A stretch of DNA of 64,000 bases from Micromonospora sp. C95 (GCF_018070465.1 NZ_JAGPXT010000025.1:1-64000); one strand, 5' to 3'; positions 17,656-26,088 are shown, counted from the first letter of the stretch. The notes: generated by a model not told the origin, from the letters alone. Program-made: numbers and translations.

Positions 17656-18024
17656 GTGACCACGCCAGCGCAGACCGAGTCGACCGAGGCCAAGGCCCCC
17701 ACGTCCGTCGTCCTCACCGACGTCGCGGCGCAGAAGGTCAAGGCCCTGATCGAGCAGGAAGGCCGCGACGACCTGCGGCTCCGGGTCGCGGTGCAGCCGG
17801 GCGGCTGCTCCGGCCTGCGGTACCAGCTCTTCTTCGACGAGCGTTCGCTCGACGGTGACATCGTCACCGACTACGACGGTGTCGAGGTCGTCGTCGACCG
17901 GATGAGCGCCCCCTACCTGGCCGGCGCCACCATCGACTTCGCCGACCGGATCGACGCCCAGGGCTTCACCATCGACAACCCCAACGCGGGCAACTCCTGC
18001 GCCTGCGGAGACTCCTTCAGCTGA
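17656..18024 (+). CDS. erpA: Iron-sulfur cluster insertion protein, HesB/ErpA type
   Basis: A-type Fe-S carrier that passes clusters to apo-enzymes. The 122-residue product has the three invariant cysteines: Cys51 in PGGCSGLRY, and Cys115 and Cys117 in SCACGDSF. It starts at the GTG at 17656; the first 16 residues are a flexible Thr/Glu/Ala-rich lead. Likely clients in this window are NadA (4Fe-4S) and the Rieske protein QcrA (2Fe-2S), which is an inference from proximity. A strong hairpin follows the stop. Confidence 0.92.
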   Translation: MTTPAQTESTEAKAPTSVVLTDVAAQKVKALIEQEGRDDLRLRVAVQPGGCSGLRYQLFFDERSLDGDIVTDYDGVEVVVDRMSAPYLAGATIDFADRIDAQGFTIDNPNAGNSCACGDSFS

Positions 18025-18036
18025 GTCCGGTTCGCC

Positions 18037-18080
18037 ACGCGGACGGCGGTACGGCCATGCGGCCGTCCCGCCGTCCGCGT
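18037..18080 (+). terminator. Terminator hairpin after erpA
   Basis: A stem of 13 plus 6 bp with one mismatch: 18037-18049 pairs with 18068-18080 and 18051-18056 pairs with 18061-18066, closing on an ATGC loop. It starts 13 bases after the erpA stop and is followed by TCTCTGT. Confidence 0.8.
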
Positions 18081-18111
18081 CTCTGTATCCCGGCCCGGGT
18101 ACCCCACAGTC

Positions 18112-18166
18112 GATCATGAAGTTGTTGTCGCGCCAGGCCGGTGTGGGTGACAACAACTTCATGATC
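18112..18166. repeat. Long palindromic repeat, copy 2
   Basis: The second copy of the element at 10-66. Both 18-base arms (18112-18129 and 18149-18166) are identical to copy 1; the 19-base loop differs at four or five positions. Like copy 1 it lies in intergenic DNA just past a gene end, here after the erpA terminator, and is followed by GGGTGGGT-type G-rich sequence. Conserved arms with a drifting loop argue for selection or recent spread. The role is unknown. Confidence 0.85.
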
Positions 18167-18271
18167 AACGGGTGGGTTTCGCGGTGGGGGCGGGTGGGTG
18201 GCGGGGTGGTCGCTCGGGGGTGGTGGTGCCGGTAGGCTGATCGGGCTCTGCTGCCGATCCCGAGGGTTGCC

Positions 18272-19249
18272 ATGAAGATCGCCGTGACCGGCTCGATCGC
18301 CACCGATCACCTGATGAGTTTTCCGGGTCGGTTCGCCGACCAGCTCATCGCCGACCAGTTGCACAAGGTCTCCCTCTCCTTCCTGGTGGACGATCTGGTG
18401 CTGCGCCGGGGCGGGGTGGCGGCCAACATCGCGTTCGGCATGGGTCAGCTCGGCCTCCGGCCGGTGCTGCTCGGCGCCGTCGGCGCCGACTTCGCCGACT
18501 ACCGTTCCTGGCTGGAGCGGCACGGGGTGGACTGCGACTCGGTGCACGTCAGCGAGATCGCCCACACCGCCCGCTTCGTCTGCACCACGGACACCGACAT
18601 GTGCCAGATCGCCTCGTTCTACGCGGGGGCGATGAGCGAGGCCCGCAACATCGAGCTGCACCCGGTCGCCCGGCGTCTCGATGGGCTCGATCTGGTGCTG
18701 GTCGGTGCCAACGATCCGGAGGCGATGCTGCGTCACTCCGCCGAGTGCCGGGAGCGTGGCTACCCGTTCGCCGCCGACCCGTCGCAGCAGCTTGCCCGGA
18801 TGCCCGGCGAGGACGTGGTGGCCCTGATCGACGGTGCCGACTACCTGATGACCAACGACTACGAGAAGTCGCTGCTGCAGAGCAAGGCCGGCCTCTCCGA
18901 CGACCAGCTGCTGGACCGGGTGAAGATCCGGGTCACCACGCTGGGCAAGCATGGGGTGGAGATCGCGGGGCGGGAGATCGAGACGATCCACGTGCCGATC
19001 GCCCGGGAGACCCAGGCGGTCGATCCGACCGGCGTCGGCGACGGCTTCCGTGCCGGCTTCTTCACCGCGCTGTCCTGGGGCGTCGGGTTGGAGCGGGCCG
19101 CCCAGGTCGGCTCCCTGCTCGCCACGCTGGTGCTGGAGACCGTCGGCACCCAGGAATACCAGGTGCGCCGCGACGCCTTCGTCAAGCGCCTCGCCGAGTC
19201 CTACGGCGACCACGCCGCCGACGAGATCCGCCCCCACCTGCTGCCCTGA
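18272..19249 (+). CDS. PfkB-family kinase, probable adenosine kinase
   Basis: A 325-residue ribokinase-fold kinase. It has the N-terminal GGVAANIAFGMGQLG substrate motif near residue 50 and the C-terminal PfkB signature DPTGVGDGFRAGFF near 252, containing the catalytic Asp (GVGD) and anion hole. The locus position, beside ctaC, matches M. tuberculosis Rv2202c, described as an adenosine kinase; assignment to adenosine rests on that recollected synteny. Ribose, fructose or another nucleoside remains possible. The ATG start follows a GAGGG site. Confidence 0.85.
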   Translation: MKIAVTGSIATDHLMSFPGRFADQLIADQLHKVSLSFLVDDLVLRRGGVAANIAFGMGQLGLRPVLLGAVGADFADYRSWLERHGVDCDSVHVSEIAHTARFVCTTDTDMCQIASFYAGAMSEARNIELHPVARRLDGLDLVLVGANDPEAMLRHSAECRERGYPFAADPSQQLARMPGEDVVALIDGADYLMTNDYEKSLLQSKAGLSDDQLLDRVKIRVTTLGKHGVEIAGREIETIHVPIARETQAVDPTGVGDGFRAGFFTALSWGVGLERAAQVGSLLATLVLETVGTQEYQVRRDAFVKRLAESYGDHAADEIRPHLLP

Positions 19250-19255
19250 CCGGCT

Positions 19256-19271
19256 CCGACGGCACCGTCGG
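19256..19271 (+). terminator. Small hairpin after the PfkB kinase gene
   Basis: CCGACGG and CCGTCGG, seven-base arms with a two-base centre, starting 7 bases after the stop. It is short, so only weak support for termination. Confidence 0.35.
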
Positions 19272-19493
19272 GCGGCCGAGGAATCCGGGTCCGGGTCTAC
19301 CCCCCATCCGTAACCGGAAGGTCCGGCGGCAGGGGTACCGGCCCTGTCGAGCTGAACCGTGTGCGCTCTCACGCGGGACGCGGGACGCGGGACCGACGGC
19401 GACGGCTGGTGACCCGTTCGCGCCCTCAGGTCGACAGCGTCTCGGTACCGCACCCCGGTGCCATGCCGCAGCGCCAGCGATGGTCGCCGTTCG

Positions 19494-19730
19494 TCAGTGT
19501 GTGCGGCGCACGTCGTAGCCGGGGCCGGGTGCGTTGCCCAGGAACTCCTGCTGACGCATCCGGCACCAGGCCGGGATGTCGACCGCGGCCGCCGGGTCGT
19601 CGGCGAGCACCCGGACCACCGCGCCCACCGGCAGCTCCGGCAGCCGACGGGCCAGGGCGATCACCGGCAGCGGGCAGCGCTGGCCGAGGCAGTCGAGCAC
19701 CACGTCCGGCTGACCGTCGGGCGCGCTCAC
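19494..19730 (-). CDS. TusA-family sulfur carrier
   Basis: A 78-residue sulfurtransferase of the TusA/SirA fold. The active-site CPxP motif is present in DCLGQRCPLPVIALAR near residue 20. The GTG start (19728-19730) overlaps the stop of the cysteine desulfurase gene by four bases (GTGA), so the two are translationally coupled. The expected chemistry is persulfide relay: the desulfurase takes sulfur from cysteine and loads the TusA-like Cys. The final acceptor (tRNA thiolation, molybdenum cofactor or other) is not evident here. Confidence 0.88.
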   Translation of the reverse strand: MSAPDGQPDVVLDCLGQRCPLPVIALARRLPELPVGAVVRVLADDPAAAVDIPAWCRMRQQEFLGNAPGPGYDVRRTH

Positions 19731-20878
19731 AGCCCCACCACCCCCGCCTGTTCTCGTAGGTCGGCGACGATGCCGGGCAGTTCGGTGAGGAAGCGTTCCA
19801 CGTCGGCCTCGGTGTTGCCGGCGTGCAGCGAGACCCGGACGTTGCCGTGCGAGAGCACCCCCATCGCCTCCAGCACGTGCGACGGGCGCAGCGTGGACGA
19901 GGTGCAGGACGAGCCCGACGAGACGGCGAAACCCCGCCGGTCCAGCGCGTGCAGCAGCGCCTCCCCGTCGACGTACAGGCAGGAGAAGGTGACCAGGTGC
20001 GGCAGCCGGTGCTCGGGATCGCCGACCACCTCCACGTCCGGCACCTCGGCCGCCACCCGGGCCCGGATCCGGTCGACAAGCGCAGCCAACCGCGTCGCCT
20101 GGGCTGCCGCGTCGGTCGCCACCGCGCGCAGGCTCGCCGCCGCCGCCACCACCGCCGGCAGGTTGAGCGTGCCCGGCGTACGACCCGATTCCCGCTCGTC
20201 GGTCGGCCAGGGCGACTCCCAGCGGGTGCCCTTGCGGACCACGAGCAGTCCGACACCGGGCGGGCCGCCCCATTTGCGGGCACTCGCGGTCAACACCGAC
20301 CAGCCGGGCGGCACCGGCAGCCGGCCCACCACCTGAGCGGCGTCGACGTAGAGCGGTACACCTATCCGCGCGCAGGCCGCGGCGGCGGCCTCGACCGGCT
20401 GCACGGTGCCCACCTCGTGACTGGCCGCGATCAGCGCGGCCGACGCCACCTGGGCCCCGGAGACCGCGGTGGACCAGGCGTCCAGGTCCAGCCGGCCGAG
20501 GCGGTCGACCGGCACCTCGACGGCCGTGCCGCCGTCGGCGACGTGTTGTTCGGCGGCGTACAGCACGGCCGAGTGTTCGATCGCCGAGTGCACCAGAACC
20601 CGGCCGGCCCGTCGGCGTCCCCGCAGGCCACCGAGCACGGCGGCGTGTGCGGCGGTGGTGCCGCTGGCGGTGAAGGACAACTCGTCGGGGCGTACGCCGA
20701 GGGTGTCGGCCGTGGCCTCGCGCGCGGCGTCGAGCAACTGGCGGGCGCGCCGCGACTGGGAGTAGAGCCGGTCGGGGTCGGCCCAGCCGTCGTCGAGCGC
20801 GGCCAGCAGCGCCTGACGGGCGACCGGATGCAGCGGCGCGGCGGTGGCCGCGTCCAGGTAGACGGGGGAGGCAGTCAC
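19727..20878 (-). CDS. Cysteine desulfurase, NifS/IscS-like class V aminotransferase
   Basis: A 383-residue PLP enzyme converting cysteine to alanine with an enzyme-bound persulfide. Visible features are the SGTTAAHAA phosphate-binding region near 72, the His pair in AASHEVGT at 152-157, the PLP Lys202 in SARKWGG and the catalytic Cys325 in SSGSSCTSS. The persulfide loop context (SGSSCTS) is of the long-loop NifS/IscS type. I start it at the GTG at 20876-20878, directly before the conserved VYLDAATAAP. It is coupled to the TusA gene and divergent from ctaC. No iscU or sufU is adjacent, which fits sulfur trafficking rather than Fe-S scaffold assembly. Confidence 0.9.
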   Translation of the reverse strand: MTASPVYLDAATAAPLHPVARQALLAALDDGWADPDRLYSQSRRARQLLDAAREATADTLGVRPDELSFTASGTTAAHAAVLGGLRGRRRAGRVLVHSAIEHSAVLYAAEQHVADGGTAVEVPVDRLGRLDLDAWSTAVSGAQVASAALIAASHEVGTVQPVEAAAAACARIGVPLYVDAAQVVGRLPVPPGWSVLTASARKWGGPPGVGLLVVRKGTRWESPWPTDERESGRTPGTLNLPAVVAAAASLRAVATDAAAQATRLAALVDRIRARVAAEVPDVEVVGDPEHRLPHLVTFSCLYVDGEALLHALDRRGFAVSSGSSCTSSTLRPSHVLEAMGVLSHGNVRVSLHAGNTEADVERFLTELPGIVADLREQAGVVGL

Positions 20879-21071
20879 GTCTGCCCACGCTATCGCCCCG
20901 GCCGGCACCCGATCCCCCGTCGGGTGCGGACAACGACCCCAACCGGGTCCAGCCCGTCATGGTCGAGTAATCTGCGACCGTCGGTGACGCCTTTGCCGCC
21001 GGTGCGGCGGCTCCGCTCGGCGGAGCCGGCCGAAACGAGGACACCGCGGCGCGCTAGGGAGGCAGGACCAG

Positions 21072-22043
21072 GTGGTCGCAAGGAGTTCGGAGGTACGGCC
21101 GACGGCCGTACGGCACAGCGCATCCTCGCGAGCCGGTGGCCGGCGAGGGCGGCGTGCCGGGCGTCTCGCCGGGCTCGGATTCAGTGGGGCTGCGCTGCTG
21201 GTCCTGCTCACGGGCTGTGATGTCGGAGCGGCGTTCGGCGGCTTCGGCTGGCCGCAGGGCGGCATCACTCCCGAGGCCCGACGGATGTACGACCTGTGGA
21301 TCGCCTCGTGCGTCGCGGCGCTCGCGGTCGGCTTCTTCGTCTGGGGCCTGATCTTCTGGTGCATCGTGCGCTACCGCAAGCGCGGCAACGAACTGCCGGT
21401 GCAGACCCGCTACAACCTGCCGATGGAGTTCCTCTACACCATCGCGCCGGTGCTGATCGTCTCGGTGCTCTTCTACTACACCGCGGTGGTGCAGACCGAC
21501 GTGGTGAAGACCACCAACAACCCCGACGTGACCGTCGAGGTGGTGGCCTTCAAGTGGAACTGGCAGTTCAACTACCGCGACGGCCAGGGCGTCGACGCCG
21601 AGACCACCGCGTCGGTGCTCGGCACCAGCGAGGTCATTCCGATCCTGGTGCTGCCGACCGGCCGGTCCATCCGGTTCGAGGAGACCAGCCGCGACGTCAT
21701 CCACTCCTTCTGGGTGCCGGAGATGCTGTTCAAGCGGGACGTCTTCCCCGGCAGCATCCGTAACGTCTTCGAGGTCTCCTCGCTGGAGACCGAGGGGGCG
21801 TACGTGGGCCGCTGCGCCGAGCTGTGCGGCAGCTACCACGCCTTCATGAACTTCGAGCTGCGGGTCGTCTCACCGGAGGACTTCGACCGTTTCCTCGCGG
21901 CCAAGCAGGGTGGCGCCTCGACCCAGGAGGCGTTGACCTCCATCGGCGAGGACCCGTACGCGACCACCACGCGGCCGTTCGAGACGCGGCGTGACGAGAG
22001 CAACTTCAACCCGGACACTGCTCCGGCCGGCGCGGGAAGCTGA
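21072..22043 (+). CDS. ctaC: Cytochrome c oxidase subunit II CtaC
   Basis: Subunit II of the aa3 oxidase, carrying the CuA site that accepts electrons. The 323-residue product has a basic N-terminus, a lipoprotein-type signal (VLLTGCDV, Cys about 49), two membrane helices (about 75-100 and 120-140) and the CuA domain with His in VIHSFWVPE, then Cys, Glu, Cys, His and Met in CAELCGSYHAFM. It starts at a GTG after GGGAGGCAGGACCAG. In actinobacteria electrons pass directly from the QcrC cytochrome to CuA within a bc1-aa3 supercomplex. ctaF follows 10 bases downstream. The catalytic subunit gene ctaD is not in the window. Confidence 0.96.
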   Translation: MVARSSEVRPTAVRHSASSRAGGRRGRRAGRLAGLGFSGAALLVLLTGCDVGAAFGGFGWPQGGITPEARRMYDLWIASCVAALAVGFFVWGLIFWCIVRYRKRGNELPVQTRYNLPMEFLYTIAPVLIVSVLFYYTAVVQTDVVKTTNNPDVTVEVVAFKWNWQFNYRDGQGVDAETTASVLGTSEVIPILVLPTGRSIRFEETSRDVIHSFWVPEMLFKRDVFPGSIRNVFEVSSLETEGAYVGRCAELCGSYHAFMNFELRVVSPEDFDRFLAAKQGGASTQEALTSIGEDPYATTTRPFETRRDESNFNPDTAPAGAGS

Positions 22044-22053
22044 GGCAACCGGC

Positions 22054-22482
22054 ATGAAGACCGAGTGGCGTATCTTCCTGATCATCGCCGGGTTCCTGCT
22101 CTTCGCGACCTTCCTCTACGGCGGCTGGACGTGGGCCGACTCGGACGGTCGGGTCGAGTGGATCGGCACCGTGGCCCTGCTGCTGTCGTTCCTGCTCTGC
22201 GCGATGTGCGGCGGCTTCTTCTGGTTCGTCTCCCGCCGCATCGACCTGCGCCCGGAGGACCGGCCGGACGCCGAGATCGCCGACGGTGCGGGTGAGATCG
22301 GCTTCTTCAGCCCGGGCAGCTACTGGCCGTTCGGCCTCGCCCTGGCCGCCGCGATCGCCGGCCTGGGCCTGGTGTTCTGGCAGTTCTGGCTGCTCGGCCT
22401 CGGTGCGGTGGCCGTGATCCTGGCCGCCTGCGGCCTGCTGTTCGAGTACTACAGCGGCACGCGGCGTACCGCCGAACACTGA
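22054..22482 (+). CDS. ctaF: Cytochrome c oxidase subunit IV, actinobacterial CtaF
   Basis: A 142-residue membrane protein with four predicted helices (about 6-25, 38-60, 92-112 and 113-132) ending in EYYSGTRR. This is the small subunit specific to actinobacterial aa3 oxidases. Its ATG lies 10 bases after the ctaC stop, with a GAGG site in the gap. It helps hold the supercomplex together rather than carrying redox centres. A very strong terminator follows. Confidence 0.94.
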   Translation: MKTEWRIFLIIAGFLLFATFLYGGWTWADSDGRVEWIGTVALLLSFLLCAMCGGFFWFVSRRIDLRPEDRPDAEIADGAGEIGFFSPGSYWPFGLALAAAIAGLGLVFWQFWLLGLGAVAVILAACGLLFEYYSGTRRTAEH

Positions 22483-22493
22483 GCCTCGCAACG

Positions 22494-22528
22494 CGACAGG
22501 GCCCGCCCCACAGGGGCGGGCCCTGTCG
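22494..22528. terminator. Strong terminator between ctaF and trpD
   Basis: A perfect 16 bp stem (22494-22509 with 22513-22528) closes on an ACA triloop, 11 bases after the ctaF stop. It can also serve the convergent trpD gene. Confidence 0.88.
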
Positions 22529-22602
22529 TCGTCGAGTGGGCACCGGTTCGGGCGGCGCGGTGGTGGACCGCCGCACGGCGACGGGTCGACCGGCGCGGCG
22601 GG

Positions 22603-23649
22603 TCAGGCGGTACGGGCGACCTCGATCCAGCGGTCGAGGGTGCGGGCGGCCGCGCCGGAGTCGATCGACTCGGCGGCCCGGCCCAGACCGGCGCGGAGCG
22701 CCTCGGTCAGGTCGCCGGCCAGGGATCCCTGGGTGGCCAGCGCCGCCGCCGCGTTGACCAGCACGGCGTCGCGCACCGGCCCTGGCTCGCCGGCCAGCAG
22801 GCGTCGGGCCACGTCGGCGTTGTGGGCCGGGTCGCCGCCGCGCAGCTCGGCAAGGGTGGCCCGGGGTACGCCGAGGTCGACCGCGTCCACCACGGTCTCC
22901 CTGACGGCCCCGTGCTGGGCGATCCAGAACCGGGTCGCCGCGGCGGTGGTGAACTCGTCCAGCCCGTCCTCGCCGCGCATCACCAGCACCGAGTCGCCCC
23001 GGGCCGCGAAGACGGCCGCCATCACCGGCGCCATCGTCGCGTCGAAGCAGCCGACCGCACCCGAGCGGGGGCGGCCCGGATTGGTGAGTGGGCCGAGGAA
23101 GTTGAACGCGGTCGGCACGCCCAGCTCCCGGCGCACCGGGCCGGCGTGGCGCATGCCGGGGTGGAACCGGGCGGCGAAGCAGAAGCCGATGCCGGCCTCG
23201 GCCACGCACCGGGCCACCTGCTCGGGCCCGAGATCAAGTGGGATCCCGAGGAACTCCAGCAGGTCGGCGGTACCGCAGGAGGACGAGGCGGCCCGGTTGC
23301 CGTGCTTGACCACCCGTACGCCGGCTCCGGCCACGACCAGCGCCGTCATCGTGGAGATGTTTACCGTGTGGGCCAGGTCGCCACCGGTGCCGACCACGTC
23401 GAGCGCCTCGGCGCGTACCTCCTCGGGCAGCTCGACCGGGACGGCCCGGCTCAGCATCGCCTCGACCAGCCCGGTCACCTCGGCCGGGGTCTCGCCCTTG
23501 GCCCGCAGCGCGACGGCGAAGCCGGCGATCTGGGCCGGCGCGGCCGATCCGGACATGATCTCGCCCATCGCCCAGGCGGTGTCGGCGGCGGACAGTTCCT
23601 CGCCGCGCAGCAGCGCGGTGAGCAGGTGTGGCCAGGTCCGATCGCCCAT
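22603..23649 (-). CDS. trpD: Anthranilate phosphoribosyltransferase TrpD
   Basis: TrpD joins anthranilate to PRPP in tryptophan synthesis. The 348-residue product has the PRPP motif DVVGTGGD near residue 88, the KHGNRAASSSCG segment near 116 and the conserved FNFLGPLTNPG near 175. The start is ATG at 23647-23649. It lies apart from the other trp genes and next to the respiratory cluster, as in mycobacteria (Rv2192c by recollection). The receiver-like gene is upstream on the same strand with an 84-base gap. Confidence 0.95.
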   Translation of the reverse strand: MGDRTWPHLLTALLRGEELSAADTAWAMGEIMSGSAAPAQIAGFAVALRAKGETPAEVTGLVEAMLSRAVPVELPEEVRAEALDVVGTGGDLAHTVNISTMTALVVAGAGVRVVKHGNRAASSSCGTADLLEFLGIPLDLGPEQVARCVAEAGIGFCFAARFHPGMRHAGPVRRELGVPTAFNFLGPLTNPGRPRSGAVGCFDATMAPVMAAVFAARGDSVLVMRGEDGLDEFTTAAATRFWIAQHGAVRETVVDAVDLGVPRATLAELRGGDPAHNADVARRLLAGEPGPVRDAVLVNAAAALATQGSLAGDLTEALRAGLGRAAESIDSGAAARTLDRWIEVARTA

Positions 23650-23733
23650 GGCGGGCCTCCCGAGCAGACGGTTACGGGTGGGACGGGACCGGCGCCGGCT
23701 CGCCCGGCGCCGTGGCGGTGCCGGAGTGGGACG

Positions 23734-24129
23734 TCAGGCGGGTGCGCCCGCGCGCAGCAGCTCGGTCACCGTGGCGGCGGTGGTGACCGGGTCGAGCGGG
23801 TGCACCAGGGTGGCGTCGACCTCGGCGAAGGAGGCCAGCCAGCGGTCGGCGGCGCGGGCGATCACCACGCAGGTCGGTGGGGCGTCGTCCCGGTCGTCCT
23901 TGATCTGCCGGGCGATGCCGATGCCGCCGCCGGGGGTGGCCTCACCGTCGAGCAGCATCAGGTCGATCTCGTAGTCGTCGACAAGTCGGATGCACTCGGC
24001 GTAGGTGGACGCCTCGACGAACTCGACTCGCAGGTCGGCCGCGGGTCGGGTGCCGACGGCGAGCCGCATCCGGTCCCGTACCTGCGGGTCGTCGCTGTAG
24101 AGCAGGACGGTGCACAGACGGTCACTCAT
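23734..24129 (-). CDS. Stand-alone atypical receiver-domain protein
   Basis: A 131-residue protein with the fold order of a CheY-like receiver: acidic pair in LLYSDDPQVRDR (Asp13, Asp14) and Asp61 at the end of the third strand (IDLMLLDGE). The other switch residues differ: the fourth strand reads CVVIARAAD with Ala where Thr/Ser is expected, and the fifth reads LVHPLDP with His where the invariant Lys should be. There is no output domain. Phosphorylation is therefore doubtful. It sits between trpD and ctaG, all leftward. A ligand-sensing or protein-binding role is possible; no partner kinase is adjacent. Confidence 0.8.
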   Translation of the reverse strand: MSDRLCTVLLYSDDPQVRDRMRLAVGTRPAADLRVEFVEASTYAECIRLVDDYEIDLMLLDGEATPGGGIGIARQIKDDRDDAPPTCVVIARAADRWLASFAEVDATLVHPLDPVTTAATVTELLRAGAPA

Positions 24130-24303
24130 GCCGACACTCCGCTTCGCTTCGTGCCGTCCTGAGGCGCCATCGCACCGAGCATGACTCGCTCGCGGTGCTC
24201 GCTCATGGCTTCCAACGGCTCCCACTTCGTAGCTGCGTGGCCGATCGTACCGGTCGGTGTGGTGCGCGTGACACGCCGCCCCGACCGGTCCGCCGAGGCG
24301 GCC

Positions 24304-25305
24304 TCAGGCGGTGGATTCCGCCGCCCGTCGGCGGGCTTCCTGGCGGTCCAGTTCGCGGTCGATCCGGCGGGCCTCCCGCTCGGCCTGCCGCATCCACTGC
24401 ACGACCAGGACCGCGAGCATCGTCACGCTGACGAACTCACCGCCGGCCCACAGGATGCCGCCGGCGAGCACCTGGTCCTCCCAGGGGTCGGCCCAGCTCA
24501 GCCCGAGCGAGGGATACCAGTCGCCGCCGAAGAGGGTGGTGCTCTGCATGATGGTCAGCCCGAGCACGGTGTGGAACGGCACCGACAGCAGCATCAGCAA
24601 CGCCCGCCCGGGGTACGGCCAGCGTCCGGGCAGCGGATCCAGGCCGAGCAGCGGCCAGAAGAAGACGCAGCCGGTCATGATGAAGTGCGCGTGCACCAGC
24701 TCGTGCGCCCAGGCGTGTTCGAGCGTGTAGCGGTACAGGTCGGTGAAGTAGAGCGCGAACGGGTTCACCACGAAGATGGCGAACGCCACCAGCGGGAAGG
24801 TGTAGATCCGGGCGATCCGACTGTGCACCACCGCGAGCAGCCGCTTGCGCGGACCGGTCGGCAGGGTACGCAGGGCCAGGGTCACCGGCGCGCCCAGGGC
24901 CAGGAAGATCGGCGCGACCATGGACAGCACCATGTGCTGCACCATGTGCACCGACAGCAGCGTGGTGTCGTACGTCTCCAGCCCGGTTACCGTCACCGAG
25001 GCGATGCCGCCGAGGCCCGGGCCGAGGAAGAAGACGGTCCGGGCGACCGGCCAGCGGTCGCCCCGCAGCCGCAGCCGGTACACACCGTAGAGGTAGAGGC
25101 CGGCCGCGAGGACCAGGCCGACGGCGAGCCAGCTGTCCAGCCGGGCTTCGGTGAACACGGCGGTGATGGAGAACGGCGGCGGAGTGGCCTCCGCGGCCAG
25201 ACTCCCGGCGCTCGTCGTCACCTCGGTCGCGGCCGAGCCGGTCGCGGCCGTGGTGAGCAGCGGCGCCGTCGGCGCGGCCACGGAGATCGGATCGACGTGC
25301 AGCAC
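24304..25305 (-). CDS. ctaG: Cytochrome c oxidase assembly protein, caa3-CtaG type
   Basis: A 333-residue polytopic membrane protein of the bacterial caa3_CtaG family, involved in copper delivery/assembly of cytochrome oxidase. About seven to nine helices are evident; histidine-rich membrane motifs include LLSVHMVQHMVLS near residue 117, HAWAHELVHAHFIMTG near 195 and VPFHTVLG near 243, plausible copper ligands. The last 35 residues are highly charged (Arg/Glu) and cytoplasmic. The start at 25305 is an ATG beginning MLHVDPISVAAP. It is divergent from ctaE, so both flank a shared control region. Confidence 0.88.
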   Translation of the reverse strand: MLHVDPISVAAPTAPLLTTAATGSAATEVTTSAGSLAAEATPPPFSITAVFTEARLDSWLAVGLVLAAGLYLYGVYRLRLRGDRWPVARTVFFLGPGLGGIASVTVTGLETYDTTLLSVHMVQHMVLSMVAPIFLALGAPVTLALRTLPTGPRKRLLAVVHSRIARIYTFPLVAFAIFVVNPFALYFTDLYRYTLEHAWAHELVHAHFIMTGCVFFWPLLGLDPLPGRWPYPGRALLMLLSVPFHTVLGLTIMQSTTLFGGDWYPSLGLSWADPWEDQVLAGGILWAGGEFVSVTMLAVLVVQWMRQAEREARRIDRELDRQEARRRAAESTA

Positions 25306-25412
25306 ACCAATCAGCCTAGGTCAGGCGAACCGGACGGTACCGATCGGGCCACGCTGGCCCGGGTTTCACCCCCCGCTGATCGCCGGCCGTGGTGAACGGC
25401 AATAATGACCGC

Positions 25413-26012
25413 GTGACTGCGGCCCCAGCCATTGACAAGAGCCGGATCCACTCCCTGACGCGGCCGAACATGGTCAGCGTCGGGACGATCGTCTGGCTCT
25501 CCAGTGAACTCATGTTCTTCGCGGCGCTGTTCGCGATGTACTTCTCCATCCGCGCGGCGGCGCCGGAGCAGTGGGCGGAGCACACCGAGGTCCTCAACAT
25601 TCCGTACGCGACCACCTTCACGGTGATCCTGGTGTTGTCCTCGGTGACCTGCCAGCTCGGCGTGTTCGCCGCCGAGAAGGGTGACGTCCACGCGCTGCGT
25701 CGCTGGTTCGCGATCACCTTCGTGATGGGCCTGATCTTCGTGCTCGGCCAGCTCAACGAGTACCGCGAGCTGGTGCACCACGGCATCAAGATCAACAGTG
25801 ACGGCTATGGCTCGATGTTCTACCTGACCACCGGCTTCCACGGCCTGCACGTCACCGGTGGTCTGATCGCCTTCGTGATCTTCATGATCCGCACCACCAT
25901 GGGCCGGTTCACCCCGGCTCAGGCCACCGCCGCGATCGTGGTGTCGTACTACTGGCACTTCGTCGACGTCGTGTGGATCGCGCTCTACGCCATGATCTAC
26001 TGGCTTCAGTGA
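25413..26012 (+). CDS. ctaE: Cytochrome c oxidase subunit III CtaE
   Basis: A 199-residue membrane protein with five helices typical of the shortened actinobacterial subunit III. Signatures are NMVSVGTIVWLSSELMFFAAL with the helix I/II Glu, GFHGLHVTGGL near 152 and SYYWHFVDVVWIALY near 178. I prefer the GTG at 25413, giving VTAAPAIDKS, over the GTG 24 bases upstream. Neither has a Shine-Dalgarno, and AATAATGA lies 7 bases before the chosen codon as a possible -10, suggesting a leaderless message. qcrC follows 76 bases later, beginning the ctaE-qcrCAB operon. Confidence 0.94.
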   Translation: MTAAPAIDKSRIHSLTRPNMVSVGTIVWLSSELMFFAALFAMYFSIRAAAPEQWAEHTEVLNIPYATTFTVILVLSSVTCQLGVFAAEKGDVHALRRWFAITFVMGLIFVLGQLNEYRELVHHGIKINSDGYGSMFYLTTGFHGLHVTGGLIAFVIFMIRTTMGRFTPAQATAAIVVSYYWHFVDVVWIALYAMIYWLQ

Positions 26013-26088
26013 TCTTGGCGCGCGTCAGCCGCCTTGCCGCTGCTCCACCCCCCGCAACACAAGGTCCAACCGGTTAAGGACACAGGTC

